Positions 41,064-52,150 are shown, counted from the first letter of the stretch. The stretch is DNA of 64,000 nucleotides from Dermacentor variabilis (GCF_050947875.1 NW_027460291.1:27738662-27802661); one strand, 5' to 3'. Notes: generated by a model from the sequence alone, not told the origin. Translations and numbers: made by a program.

Positions 41064-41269
41064 GGAACACATGCAATTTGTTTTGAGTCGAGTGTTTTGT
41101 TTTTTGATTCTACTGTGTTTTGCACTCCAGCCGAGTCTCGTTGTTTGCTTCTTTTGTTGCAATGTACGTTTTCTTTGTTCCTGTTATCTCTGTACCCCAC
41201 TCCTGCCTAAGGCTTGTAATACCGGCCGGCAGTATTTGCTAAATAAATAAATAAATAAATAAAGTTTAT

Positions 41270-41658
41270 ATTCATTCTTTTATTACTTTCTTTCATAAAA
41301 AAGCGTTGATTATTACGGAAGAGCGAACTCTACTCTACCGGAGTAGGTTAGCAGTCAAAATGATCATCGCCTCCCATTTTTCAGAAAAGCACAAAAATCA
41401 TGCCAGTGTTCTGGATATGCACTTAGATTTCCCCGACATCCTTTTCTTCTTCATACCGTGAGCACTATTAAATGGGTGGTTCCAGTCACAATAGAGTCGG
41501 GCTCTTGTGCACGCTAGTGACTGTTAAGAAACTTGTGAGCGTTTTCTTAACGTTAACATGATTTTATAAAACACCTTTGGCAGATAGTACAATTCGACTT
41601 CTTCAGCTACATTATTACTCTTAGAGGTGGAAATCATTTGCACGAGGATTCATTATAT
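41270..41658. other. No recognisable gene
   Basis: AT-rich spacer between the CR1-group LINE and gypsy B. It ends with ATAT (41655-41658) just before the LTR. Confidence 0.5.
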
Positions 41659-41816
41659 TGCCGCACCTTTACTCCGTTGAAAAAGAGGAGAACGCCAGTG
41701 TGCATGAGCCTATTGTAAAAGCGTAGTGAAGAAGAAGTCGCGGTTGCGCTCATAATTAAAACGGCTGCCTGCTGCTGTGCCTCCTGCTCTACAACCCCTG
41801 TTTTGACGTTGCGACA
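41659..41816 (+). repeat. Gypsy B 5' LTR
   Basis: TGCCGCA...GCGACA, 158 bp, close in length to the 160-bp LTRs of gypsy C. ATAT precedes it. It carries ATAATTAAA (about 41750) as in gypsy A. The primer-binding region follows immediately. Confidence 0.75.
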
Positions 41817-41832
41817 CTGGTGGATGTGCTGT
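41817..41832 (+). other. Gypsy B primer-binding site
   Basis: CTGGTGGATGTGCTG directly follows the LTR end and corresponds to CTGGTGGCGGTGCTG at 50741 in gypsy C. TGG after the LTR complements a tRNA CCA end. I could not identify the tRNA. Confidence 0.55.
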
Positions 41833-41845
41833 AGCCTGAAACCTC

Positions 41846-43176
41846 ATGCCGACAACCCCTATTCGGAGCCGTACACCCAGCCCCGAAGCTCCACCTCCCG
41901 TAGCGACTCCAGTGCACCGTTTCAGCCGGCGCCTGCTCGGCCTGAGCCAGGACATCCCTCCCGGTGCGACTCCCACCAGCATGACTACATCATCGGCGCT
42001 TCTCCCTCCTTCACAAACGGCGGCTAGCATTCCCAGGTGACTCTCGAACGCCCTCGCGTCCCCGAAATATTCTACGGCGATGCCTTTGAATATGTCGAGG
42101 ACTAGCTTGACCAGTAGGAACGCGTCGCTCTGGTAAATTGCTGGAACGAAGAACAAAATCTCACCTACGTTCATTTCGCGCTGGAAAACAGCGCTCGTGC
42201 ATGGTACGCGAACCGGAAAGCGAGCTTCCCAACGTGGGGCAATTTTCGTCGTCAGCTCCACAACACACTTTCGAGCTCGGACCGGCGAGATTACGCATAG
42301 CAACTTTTTGAGGCTCGGGTAGAGAAACCCAACGAAACCGTCGCCATGTATGCGAAAGATATGGCCCGTCTGTTTCGCTGACCTGACCCCGACATGACCG
42401 ATGCAAACAAAGTGCGTCATCTGATGCGAGGAATTTAGGAACCACTCTTTGCCGCTCTTCTCAGAAACCCGCAAACAATGGTCGACGAACTCATCCAGGA
42501 AGCGACTGTCATCGAGCGGGCGCTTCAGCAACGTTGCCGCCACTTCGACCGCCAGCCCGACAACACGCCAATCAGCTCCGCAGCTCAGATTGTTGGCCAC
42601 ACTTCTTTGCGGGACATGATTCGCGACATCTTGCGTGAAGAGCTGCGAGCCCTCGGCATTCCTCCTACAGAGTCGTTGGTTGTTCCCGTTGCCGAAGTCG
42701 TGCGCCAGGAGTTTCAGCGAGCCTTCTCCCCATCCCCACGTCCAGCAATACGTCCGCCGACCTATGCCGACATGGTCCGACGTCCGCCCTCTTCACCGCC
42801 GGTAACGCCATTTCAGCCACGGCCCGTTCCCGTGCCGTGGTGGCAACGGGAGTCGGTGAGACGACCTTCAGCTCGCCGTACCGACTTGTGGCGTGCGGCC
42901 GACCGTCGACCCCTCTGCTTCCATTGCAGCGAACCAGGCCACATTGCCCGTTACTGCCCCCATGCACATAGTGCAGCCTTTTCGCCTGCCGCTTCTCTGC
43001 ACTTCAACGACCGTCGCGCCCCGAACAGTGATCAGCTGTCACCCCGCCAAGCAGCTTCACCACGTCATCGCTGGCAGTCGCCTTCACCTGTGAGCTCCAC
43101 TTCCCCAAACCGCCAGAGTTTCATCACTGACGTCAGCAAGTCTGGTCGCTCCCCTAGTCCGCGCCGGGGAAACTAA
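41846..43176 (+). pseudogene. Gypsy B gag (capsid and nucleocapsid), with stops
   Basis: The ATG at 41846 starts 'MPTTPIRSRTPSPEAPPPVA'. A frameshift follows, then 'VPEIFYGDAFEYVED*LDQ*' (capsid), 'YVHFALENSARAWYANRK' and 'TWGNFRRQLHNTLSSSDRRD', with at least five in-frame stops up to 42438. From 42478 the frame is open: 'ELIQEATVIERALQQRCR', an Arg-rich linker, a zinc knuckle 'CFHCSEPGHIARYC' (about residue 141 of the open part) and the end 'SPSPRRGN'. It would package the element RNA. It cannot be made as one protein in this copy. Confidence 0.8.
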
Positions 43177-43203
43177 CGGCAGCGACCTTCGGGGGGAAGG
43201 TTG
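43167..43203 (+). promoter_or_regulatory. Gypsy B -1 frameshift site: GGGAAAC and hairpin
   Basis: GGGAAAC (43167-43173) sits in the gag frame as G-GGA-AAC immediately before the TAA stop (43174). Nine bases later CGACCTT (43183-43189) pairs with AAGGTTG (43197-43203) around a loop of C and six G. Slippery heptamer, short spacer and hairpin is the classic -1 frameshift layout. The same arrangement is in gypsy C. Confidence 0.7.
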
Positions 43204-43271
43204 CCTTGTGTTGAGACGCCAAAAATGCGCCCCCCCCCGCTCCCGACGATTAAGTTATAACGACGACGATT

Positions 43272-43399
43272 GCTAACGGCGACGAAGACGACATGACCAC
43301 GACGAATACTCAGGCCGACAAAGATGACATGACGACGAATACTCATGCCGACGAAGACGTCATGACGACGACGAATACTCACGCCGACGACTTTGCCCA
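43272..43399 (+). repeat. Tandem repeat in the gypsy B gag-pro linker
   Basis: About three copies of a 33-39 bp unit built on 'ACGAATACTCATGCCGACGA' and 'GACATGACGACG'. It expands the linker relative to gypsy C. It is low complexity (GAC/ACG rich). Confidence 0.6.
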
Positions 43400-43429
43400 T
43401 GCCGATCTTAGCATCTTGTAGGTGGACAT

Positions 43430-43873
43430 CACGTCAGCGCACTTGACACTGGCGCAGACTTCTCTATTATGTGGCGAGAGCTGGCCGACCGCATTAGGAA
43501 AGTGAAGACGCCGTGGACAGGGCCCCACATAAGAAGTGCCGGGGGTCAGCTAATGACACCAACAGGAACATGCACCGCCCGAATTCACATCGGGGATTCC
43601 AACTTCGTTGCGACTTTCGTCATTCTCCCCGACTGCTGCAAAGGCCTGATCTTGGGGATGAATTTTCTGAGAGATCACGGCACAGTCATAAACATTTCGG
43701 AACGTATGGTGACGTTTTCTGCCAGCCCATATGGCGACACGATGAATGACGGGAAACATGAGCATTTGCGAATCGCCGACGATGTGACCGTTCACCCACG
43801 ATCCTGCCGCCTTGCCTTTGTATCATGCAAGGAGCCCTACCACAAGGATCAACCTCCGGGTTTCCCAGTCACT
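43430..43873 (+). pseudogene. Gypsy B aspartic protease
   Basis: 'ALDTGADFSIMWRELADRI' carries the catalytic DTG (43445-43453). 'GPHIRSAGGQLMTPTGTCTA' follows, then 'GLILGMNFLRDHGTVIN' (the second conserved strand, ILGMxFL), and 'VTVHPRSCRLAFVSCKE'. It resembles gypsy C residue by residue. Upstream the -1 frame is closed by a TGA near 43211, so the gag-pro fusion cannot be made. It is cut at its end by the RTE insertion. Confidence 0.75.
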
Positions 43874-43880
43874 TGTATCC
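43874..43880 (+). repeat. Left target-site duplication of the RTE
   Basis: TGTATCC, identical to 44941-44947 at the far end of the RTE. Confidence 0.7.
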
Positions 43881-44940
43881 CATTCAGTCGAAACCTCAGC
43901 AGTCATGGAGGCATTACGGAATCAGGGTGTAGATGAGCCATATGTAAAAATACTGGAAGATATCTATAGCGGCTCCACAGCCACCGTAGTCCTCCATAAA
44001 GAAAGCAACAAAATCCCAATAAAGAAAGGCGTCAGGCAGGGAGATACGATATCTCCAATGCTATTCACAGCGTGTTTACAGGAGGTATTCAGAGACCTGG
44101 ATTGGGAAGAATTGGGGATAAAAGTTAATGGAGAATACCTTAGTGACTTGCGATTCGCTGATGATATTGCCTTGCTTAGTAACTCAGGGGACCAATTGCA
44201 ATGCATGATCACTGACCTGGAGAAGCAAAGCAGAAGAGTGGGTCTAAAAATTAATCTGCAGAAAACTAAAGTAATGCTTAACAGTCTCGGGAGAGAACAG
44301 CAATTTACAATAGGCAGCGAGGCACTGGAAGTCGTAAGGGAATACATCTACTTAGGGCAGGTAGTGACGCCGGATCCGGATCATGAGACGGAAATAATCA
44401 GAAGAATAAGAATGGGCTGTGGTGCGTTTGGCAGGCATTCCCAAATCATGAACAGCAGGTTGCCATTATCCCTCAAGAGAAAAGTATATAATAGCTGTGT
44501 CTTACGAGTACTCACCTACGGGGCAGAAACCTGTAGGCTTACTAAAAGGGTTCTACTCAAATTGAGGACGACACAACGAGCTAGGGAAAAAAGAATGATA
44601 GGTGTAACGTTAAGAGATAAGAAAAGGGCAGATTGGGTGAGGGAACAAACGCGAGTTAATGACATCTTAGTTGAAATCAATAAAAAGAAATGGGCATGGG
44701 CAGGACATGTAATGAGGAGGGAAGATAACCGATGGTCATTAAGGGTTACGGACTGGATCCCAAGGGAAGGGAAGCGTAGCAGGGGGCGGCAGAAAGTTAG
44801 GTGGGCGGATGAGATTAAGAAGTTTGCAGGGACGGCATGGCCACAATTAGTACATGACCAGGGTTGTTGGAGAAGTATGGGAGAGGCCTTTGCCCTGCAG
44901 TGGGCGTAACCAGGCTGTATGATGATGATGATGATGATGA
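43881..44940 (+). mobile_element. RTE-type LINE, 5'-truncated, nested in gypsy B
   Basis: A 1060-bp insertion holding the 3' half of RTE ORF2, a short 3' UTR and a (GAT)n tail (44920-44940), bordered by a 7-bp duplication (TGTATCC). Gypsy pol sequence resumes after it. Short trinucleotide tails and 5' truncation are typical of RTE-type elements. Confidence 0.85.
43900..44909 (+). CDS. RTE reverse transcriptase C-terminal half (open frame)
   Basis: An open frame begins inside gypsy B (43812) and runs into the RTE, giving a chimeric reading. The RTE part has 'GVDEPYVKILEDIYSGSTAT', 'KGVRQGDTISPMLFTACLQE' (motif B), 'LSDLRFADDIALLSNS' (motif C, FADD intact), 'RVGLKINLQKTKVMLNSLG' and the C-terminal region 'WAGHVMRREDNRWSLRVTDW' with 'GRQKVRWADEIKKFAG', ending '...MGEAFALQWA' at 44909. 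It lacks endonuclease, fingers and motif A. The frame itself has no stops, so this is a recent insertion. Confidence 0.8.
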
Positions 44941-45000
44941 TGTATCCTATTTTGACGAGTACAATCTCACGGAAGTTGGCAACGATATAATGTCCATGGC
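44941..45000 (+). pseudogene. Gypsy B pol fragment after the RTE
   Basis: 'VSYFDEYNLTEVGND' matches the start of gypsy C pol after the protease ('VAYFDEIDHVQ'). This shows that gypsy sequence continues past the RTE insertion. Similarity ends near 45000. Confidence 0.6.
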
Positions 45001-48000
45001 GTTAAAGCCGTTTAAATCAATTCTACCGTGGAGACGACAGCCGCTTTTGCCCACTGTAAATGCAAATATTGCATTATTGAGCGACATTCCTAAGTATATA
45101 AATTGATAGTCTAAAAATTTATGCGGATCTCACGTATGTGCGAATTGATGTAAACGAAGCTTTCTGTGTTCTTTGTTGTCCTTGTCATACGTAATCTCCA
45201 CAGAGTATTCAGGTAGCCTCTAATGAAATGCTGTCAACGTTCGCCTGATTACGCCCACAATTGTGATGCAAATAATAGTACCTTCAACTCATTTTCTCAG
45301 AAATAAACGCTGACATCATCCTGAACAAGATCAACAAGCGCCGTAGTACTCGATCTTATGATGCCGCTATTCCCCAGCTTATTTTCGTGTTTTTTTTTTT
45401 GTGTGTGTGTGTGGGGAAGGGGTGATGTGCTCTTGTACCGTAGAAACGTCCCTCGGACGTCTCTAATGTGCTCGTTTTTATTCTCAAGCACACAATGAAA
45501 ACAGTCATCGCTGCAACTCAAGATATCCTGTGGGCAAACCACCATGGCATGTCGCGCAAGTAAGACCACGCTGATTCATTTGGGTTGGCATATACTATTT
45601 TATGCGTCATACTTCACCACATTCATTTTTCAAACTATGCCAGAGCTCGAAAAGGCCGGCCAACTCACTAGGTCCCTTTCCTCTGTTTACTTCCGGAACG
45701 TGTGCATCTATCGCTGTGGTTACCAAATATGCCCAGCGGTATGCTATTACTCAATCGTTTCTGGCGACCTGAGCAACTGAAGTCGCAGGCTTTCTTCAAC
45801 CGGCTTCGACGTTCGATAAGGCTATCCTCAAGTATTTTTCGCGGACTTCGCTCACCGCCTTCCCTCCAGTGTCATCTGTTTCACTACTCCCTCCTGCTAG
45901 ACACAACACAAACACGCAACGACCTTAATGAAGTATCAATTATACGCTAGCTGACATGCTATCGATGTACCTTTACGCTGAGCACCGGTATTGTAGCGTG
46001 GTCCTGTCTATGAGGACATTATCGGTCTACAGACTCGGTCAACAACACTGCTCGTTACACTGCATGCGGCAGGTTACTCAATGATGAAAACAGGAAACAC
46101 GGCTGTTTTTCAGTTCACGCAACTTATTAGAGACAGAACACCAGGCGCCCACCACAATTACATTTTTTTGACAACAGCGACACGCAACGACGGACTATAT
46201 ACTTCTTAAAGGGGTTTTATTTTATTTTTCCTCGCAGAACCGCAAGCACAGAGAGCGCCGCGCCGTACACCGCGGCCACGTACTCTAGCCTCCCTCCTTT
46301 TCCTCTAAGAATATGGCCGCCGGCGGCTTCACGCGCTCCTGTAGGCAGCGAATTGGACTGTCACTCCAGAAGGTTAAATATATAACCTCTTTGCATAGAA
46401 ACGACAGCATGATTGCTAATATATTATTGACTTGGATATCTTTGGAACGAGGCCCAAGACGGCACCCTGTGTTCTAACGCCTTCTTATGTTTGCGTTCGC
46501 GTCTCTGTCTTGAAGGGACGCGCACCGTAACATGCTGCAATTGTGCTTGCGTTGAGCTTATGTAAGGCGAGAAACGCTGTTCTAAAATGTCTGTTCTCCA
46601 ACTTGTGCAGAAAACCCATGTTTATAGTATTCCCGCAATAGCAAGAGTCCCGAGTATAGCAAGTGTAGCCGCCAGCGTCAAGTTATAATCGTCACTTGAA
46701 GCGACAGCGTAGTTGTAATAAAAAGACCCTGCCAGTAAGGAATGAGCGGTGAGGCATGGCTGATGAATAAGTAATTGCCAAGGTTGGTTTTCAGTAAACG
46801 TTTGTTACCAAGAACGGCGGGTGCTTATACTACCGCAAAGGACGGATGCTGGGCGGTGACTCCATTCATTTACTTACCACATCCCACATCTACACCGGAA
46901 TTCAACTGGTTTCGCGAACTCTCGCTTATATTATCTCGACCCTAAACTGCGACATTGTGTGCCACCCGGGCTCCAGCTTTTCTTCTCTTTGTGCCTCGTT
47001 TCTTTCCCAATGTGCCGAGACGTGCTTTCACTGATGCTTGCTGCTCCTTATTCTCAATAAATGACGGCATTCATTCATTCATTCATAAGTTGCTCCTGAA
47101 AATAGCATGTCTTCATCTCCATAACTACCCTGTCTCTCACCTGGACTCTCCCATCGCCAAACAATGTTGCTGTGTTGCAAATGGCTGGGCGTCACATATA
47201 CAATTTTCTAGGAATGGCCAGCCGCGCGGCGTGCAATTTTCGGTGTGTGTCGAGACAGTATAAAAAGCGCCTTCTCTGCCACAGCCACACTTAGGGCTCT
47301 GCTCCTTGAGCTACTATTAGCCGCTAGCACGCACTACGAAATGAAAGAAACCAATCTGGGCTGGTCGGGGGCAGCTCTTTTTGGATTCGTGATGCGTCGA
47401 TTTAAAATATATATATTTCTTATATAAGCCTAAATGACAGCGAAATAAGCGAGGTGAGTTACGGTAGCTCGTTGGTTTGGACTAACGACGCTCTTCATGC
47501 AGCACTTTCGTCTTACGCCTGTTTTTGAACGGGAATGAAAGGCAGGAGGGTAACACGCCTTCCTGAAATGAAACATTCGAAATAACTCTTTGTTTGACGG
47601 TAACACGCCCCCGACATGAACCACCTGCAAGTCGGTATCAGCATCCAAAGGGGAACTCAGATGAAACGTTGTCAAGTGGATAGGCTTTTAATTATCATAA
47701 GGATATCTTTATTGAAACTCCTTAACATGAGGTGAAAGCCGACTAATAAGCATTTAAATTTTCTTTGTTATGAAGACCTTAGGTTAATATTAGGTTGCCG
47801 TCTTTTACTGCCTCCTAAATGAAAAAGTGAGTTATGAATAACAAAATATTGCGGTAAATGTGTAAACGCAGACGCCAAGAAGAGTACTAGTCCCGTTTCC
47901 CAGTATTCACTCAATGAAGATGGAGAACGTCTATACTCTCACCCGTTGTAGTGATGTGAAGAACAAAACACTACCAAAAGAATGAATCACGAATATAACG

Positions 48001-48903
48001 TACTGTAAAAAGTTAGCTTGCGCTGGAAAATACTCAAAGCGCAATGAGGGCTGCGCGCATAGTAGTGCTTCCTCGGGATCTGACCTACGGATCAAGACAT
48101 CGGTTCGTGAGATTGGAATGCCCGTACATTGCAGCGCAATCTCGGGTCCTCAAATGTGATAGAGAATGTGCGCCAGCATTCGCTTCACGCGCGCAATCTG
48201 ATAAGATAACGCTTTTTCGCTATTAAATCTGTTACAACATACTGGATATTAGAAACGCATGCAGGTGTGTCTTGAGCTAACGTGTAACTTTGGAACAGTG
48301 ATTAGACGCCAAAAAAAGCTCCCTCCCGCCGCAAAAAAAAGAAGAGAATACAGTTGCTTTTCATATTAGCTGAAACATAGTGCGCGTCGTAAAAAGGGCC
48401 CAAAGGACTGCACAGCGGCGCCGACATGCAGAAAATCCAAGAGCTAAACGCTATCTAATTACTGGTATTTATCAAACCAGCATTTCGTGGTTCAATGTAG
48501 CCCTGTAGTCCAGGGGCCAGTTCCACCACGGGTATTGTGTCGGAGCTCATATTTCATGATAGCATTATTTGTCACAAAATCACAGCATTCTTTCTTTAGG
48601 TCTTAACATTAGACAGCCAAAATACATGCAGCGAAACCGTCATCCTAATACTTCAGTACTTTTCGTTCAAACGTACATGTCTGCACTGATCCATGTGCTA
48701 CAAAGTATTGAAAATGTTTCCAATGCTTTCTCCCGGGCAGCTGTTTTTATTCCTGATGGTGGCACGAAACCGAGCCTGATGGCACCAGCGGTCAGAAATC
48801 TAAACAGTAGCGTGGACAATGTTCTCACACACCCTGTATGATGTACCGTAGCGCTGAGAATAGTCCATTGTAAAGGCAGAAGTGCTTGATTGGGTACATG
48901 TGC
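45001..48903. other. Long stretch without recognised genes
   Basis: About 3.9 kb. It has a TG/T-rich microsatellite (45388-45412) and a (CATT)n repeat after AATAAATGAC (47055-47090), which looks like a LINE tail without coding sequence. A short ATG-started frame (46316-46372; MAAGGFTRSCRQ) is followed by a possible donor, but nothing supports it as an exon. Confidence 0.4.
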
Positions 48904-49631
48904 TTAAGATGAAGCTTTAGCTCGGATGCTCCTATCTAAATATATGTAAAAGCAGAATTCATTTTTCTCGGCAACCACTGCGTCAAATTTGACGACGTAT
49001 GTTGAATTTAAAAGAAAGGCTTAATATCTAGTGACTAGTGGTTTCAAATTTTTGATTGAGGTCGCCAATTTTTTACTGAAAATCGGCAAAAATTGAAAAT
49101 TTTCAGAAAACGAGGCTATCAATTTACAACTCCGTAACTCAGTAATGAAACATATCACAATTCTGTGAATGGCATCTACTAGTAGATCTAAAGCGGATAA
49201 AATAGATATGTTACACATGAATCTAAAAAATTCAGTAATATAATATACATATCTTGCAGAACCCTCATACACAACGTAACAAATTCCCGTAAGATATAAA
49301 TTGACATGGAGAACTTGTCCGCTTTAAATGATCTAATGGATGCTGTTTACAGAACCGCGATATCGGTTCTTGATGCAGAGCTATTAATTTATAAACTTCG
49401 TGAGTCTATTTTTTCGAAATTTCTACTTCTTAAAATTCTTTTCACAAAATTCAGACCCTAAATCAAAATTCCGCGCTTCCAACCGTCACTAGAAATGAAC
49501 TTACTCTCTCAAATGGAACAAATTTCATTATAGCTGGTCCAGGGGTAATCTCAGAAAAACGTTTCTTTGCGTTTTACATGTGTATGAATAGGCCGCGTCG
49601 AAGTTGGGCCTAAGCTAAAGCTTCCTCTTAA
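48904..49631. mobile_element. TTAA-flanked element, copy 1 (728 bp)
   Basis: TTAAGATGAAGCTTTAGCTC at the left end matches the reverse complement of the right end (GCTAAAGCTTCCTCTTAA). TTAA is at both ends. The AT-rich body is shared, in the opposite orientation, with 54850-55583 (for example blocks around 'ATTTTTCTCGGCAACCACTG' and 'AAAGCGGA'). No transposase is present, so it is a non-autonomous DNA element. Confidence 0.7.
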
Positions 49632-50580
49632 GCTCATTAAGTTGATTTGCGCCAAGATAACGTGTCCATGCTTTCATTCTTACTTTATAAAAAGCCTACC
49701 GCACCACCAATACGCCGGCTGCTTCTAACTGCTCCAAACAAAACTATTAAACCAATACAAGCAATGGTGACATCATTTTATCACGTGAGTTTTCACATTG
49801 GTAAACTTTGGATGCGGAGTAAGTTGACAAATTGTGTGCATAATTAAGAAAGCTACGTTAATTAACTTTTCAGTAATTGATCTTACATGGCTAAAGAAAA
49901 TGAGCAGCTTGGAGCCTGTCCTCGAGATTATGCAGCCAAGCGAAGAAATTTTGATTAAACATGCCTCTGTAAGAGACATGCTAACAAAAATTTTCTAAGT
50001 AAACGCTCTTGGAAGGCGTAACTGACGCAGCAAAAGAACATGTGTAAAGTCACAGAACAGCCCTTCAAGACGGGACACAAAGGAGGAACCACACAAACTG
50101 CGCTAACAACTTGAAGCGCTCTTCTTTCTGCAATAAGTAAGCAACTAGCCCGTCAGTCATTACTTGCAAACCTGTAAAGTCAACCTGACCGCACCTAGCC
50201 TTTTGTGATGCTGTCATCAATAGTATGGCCCCGTGAGCATGTTCTTTGTGATCGGCCAGTCTGCTTTCGATTTTTGTTCGCGCTGGTGTTTCGAAGCCAA
50301 GCTGTTTAAATTCTTATTGTCAAGATAGCAACGAACGTGTGCCGCCGAAAGCTCGCTTGATCGCAGAAGCGATGCATGATGCAATGATCGTGCAGATATA
50401 GTGCGTCGCTGGCATCAATACAATGCGCTGCCGCCGAGGAAAGGAAGATAACAAAAGCGAACAGCTTGGTAGCTACTCACGGAGCCGTGCCGATGGTGAC
50501 GCTGCCATCGTGACGAAATCTGGGGCGGTGGTATTGACGACTGAAGCATTTATTTTCTTTATTTCTTTTTATATATATAT
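49632..50580. other. No recognisable gene
   Basis: Unassigned DNA up to the gypsy C left LTR. The last bases are a (TA)n run (50571-50580). Confidence 0.4.
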
Positions 50581-50740
50581 TGCCGCGACGTCATCTGTGC
50601 CTAACCATGCTGACGACGAGGACGACGACCTCGTGTGTGCAAGCGAGCGTGCTAGAGAAGAAGAAGCTAAAACTGAACGCTTGTTCTAATTGTCTAGATT
50701 AAATAATGCTCTCCGCTCTTGTCTCAAGTGAGCCGTGACA
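50581..50740 (+). repeat. Gypsy C 5' LTR
   Basis: TGCCGCGACG...GTGACA, 160 bp. It matches 54674-54833 at nearly all positions. TG...CA ends. It is preceded by (AT)n. Confidence 0.9.
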
Positions 50741-50758
50741 CTGGTGGCGGTGCTGGGT
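50741..50758 (+). other. Gypsy C primer-binding site
   Basis: CTGGTGGCGGTGCTGGGT follows the LTR end directly. The TGG would pair with a tRNA CCA end. tRNA not identified. Confidence 0.55.
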
Positions 50759-50774
50759 ATCGCATCATCGCTTA

Positions 50775-52123
50775 ATGATAGGGACGACTCCTGCGAGTAG
50801 CCCTGCGTCCAGCCCTTCAAGACATCATCCACGCGTCGAGACACCTGTGCAAGCCGCCGCCTGCAAGGTCTGTGCCCGGAATTCGGTCTCTTGCAACGAA
50901 CTTCGTCAGCGACCTCAACGACTCAGGAAATGGCGATTGCAAGTCCAACACAGGTGACTATCCAAAACAAGCTAGTCCCCTCAAGCTTCCACGGTGATAC
51001 GTACGAAGACGCCGAAGACTGGCTGGACCAGTACGAACGCGTAGCTAAGGTCAATCAGTGGCGTCCGGACCAGAAGCTTTCCAATGTGTACTTCGCTCTT
51101 AAAGGTAGCGCAAGGACGTGGTTCCGAAACCGCGAGGCACATTTGACAACGTGGGACAAATTCTGCCGTCGGCTACTTGACACCTTCGGAAGCACTGATC
51201 GCCGAGAGAATGCACAACGACTTCTCGAGTTGCGCATTCAGAAGCCCAATGAAAGTGTCTCCATGTTTGCCGAGGACATGTCTCGTTTGTTTCGTCGAGC
51301 GGATCCCAACATGCCGGATTCGAAGAAGCTGAGCCATGTCATGCGCGGCGTCAAAGAACAGCGATTCGCTGGGCTCGTGCGTAACCCGCCTACAACAGTG
51401 GAAGAATTCATTGAGGAAGCCACAGCAATCGAGCGGGCGCTCCAGCAGCGTTGTCGGCAATACGAACGCCTGACTAACGATGCGCCTGCAAGAGCCGCAG
51501 TACTAACAGCGGCAGACGAGACCTCGCTGCGTCAACTGATAAGAGACATTGTGCGCGAGGAGATTGCGAAGCAAACTGTGATACCGAAGGAGTTTACTGT
51601 TGCTTTGGTGGCTGAAGTTGTTCGCCAAGAAATTCGGCAAGCATTAGCACCTCCTGAGCCACTCCCTGAACCGAGTCCCGAGCCGCGCTTCGAGCCACGC
51701 GCATATAGCTACGCAGACGCTGCCCGTCGCCCGCTTTCTACCATGCCGGTACAGCAGTACCACCAGCGGCCACCTATTGCTGCCTGGATACAGAGGGAGC
51801 ATTTCAGGCGACCCCAGCCTCGCAGGACCGACGTATGGCGCACTGCTGATCGCCGACCATTGTGTTTTCACTGTGGCGAACCAGGGCACATTTATCGTTT
51901 TTGCCCTCATCGCCAGGGTGGCATCCAGGACATGTCACCTGCCACTCCGCTCCAGTTTCCCGAGAGACATCCACGCTTCGACGACAGTGTCAGTCAAGAA
52001 CAAGGCAGCTCAGCTAATCTGCGGTCGCGCTCGCCGTCTCCATTACGTTATTCTTCGCCGAACCGTCGCAGTTTTGCCGACGTGGTACGAGGCCGCTCTC
52101 CAAGCCCACGGCGGGGAAACTGA
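50775..52123 (+). CDS. Gypsy C gag polyprotein
   Basis: The ATG at 50775 starts 'MIGTTPASSPASSPSRHHPR', matching the gypsy B gag start. A frameshift near 50890 is needed to join the main frame (first internal ATG 50930). The capsid has 'FHGDTYEDAEDWLDQYERVA', 'VYFALKGSARTWFRNREAHL' and 'RRENAQRLLELRIQKPNESV'. The nucleocapsid zinc knuckle is 'CFHCGEPGHIYRFC' (51863-51904). The tail is Ser-Pro-Arg rich and ends 'SPSPRRGN' at a TGA. About 400 residues are open. Gag forms the particle and binds RNA. Confidence 0.85.
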
Positions 52124-52150
52124 AATCAGCGACCTCCGGGGGGAAGGTTG
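52114..52150 (+). promoter_or_regulatory. Gypsy C -1 frameshift site: GGGAAAC and hairpin
   Basis: GGGAAAC (52114-52120) reads G-GGA-AAC in the gag frame and is followed at once by the TGA stop (52121). After a 9-base spacer CGACCT (52130-52135) pairs with AGGTTG (52145-52150). The pro frame is exactly -1 from gag and is open across the site. Confidence 0.75.

Larger units (their letters stand above)
37146..41262 (+). mobile_element. CR1-group LINE with 2A motif, nearly complete
   Basis: It comprises a 5' repeated unit (37146-37463), ORF1 (37435-38264), ORF2 (about 38270-41063), a 3' UTR with 'ACCGGCCGGCAGTATTTGC', and an (AAAT)n tail (41241-41262). It is the best preserved LINE here. Defects visible are one frameshift in ORF1, one near the start of ORF2, one stop in ORF2, and a compensating pair of shifts in the RT thumb. 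A 2A motif in the leader of ORF1 is seen in several CR1-group elements of other animals. Confidence 0.8.
41659..45000 (+). mobile_element. Gypsy B: Ty3/gypsy element, 5' half, interrupted by an RTE
   Basis: 5' LTR (41659-41816), primer-binding site, gag (41846-43176), a -1 frameshift site, a repetitive gag-pro linker, protease (about 43430-43870), then an RTE insertion (43881-44940). A few pol codons ('VSYFDEYNLTEV') follow on the far side. The RT, integrase and 3' LTR are missing. It is a sister of gypsy C, with the same gag ending and frameshift site. Confidence 0.8.

Noticed and set aside
42160..42967. Minus-strand open frames across gypsy B gag (for example 41710-42600)
   Set aside because: They are antisense shadows of the gag sequence. 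Similar antisense frames appear over gypsy C, and their composition is that of the reverse strand.
43812..44909. A genuine 365-residue gypsy-RTE fusion protein
   Set aside because: The frame crosses a target-site duplication at 43874-43880. The first 20 codons are out of frame with the gypsy protease, so the fusion is accidental.
46316..46372. Short ATG frame MAAGGFTRSCRQ... followed by a possible splice donor
   Set aside because: The start context is acceptable, but there is no partner exon, no domain and no supporting conservation.
48569..48841. 90-codon plus-strand frame
   Set aside because: Isolated, with no domain, no splice signals and no neighbouring retroelement sequence.
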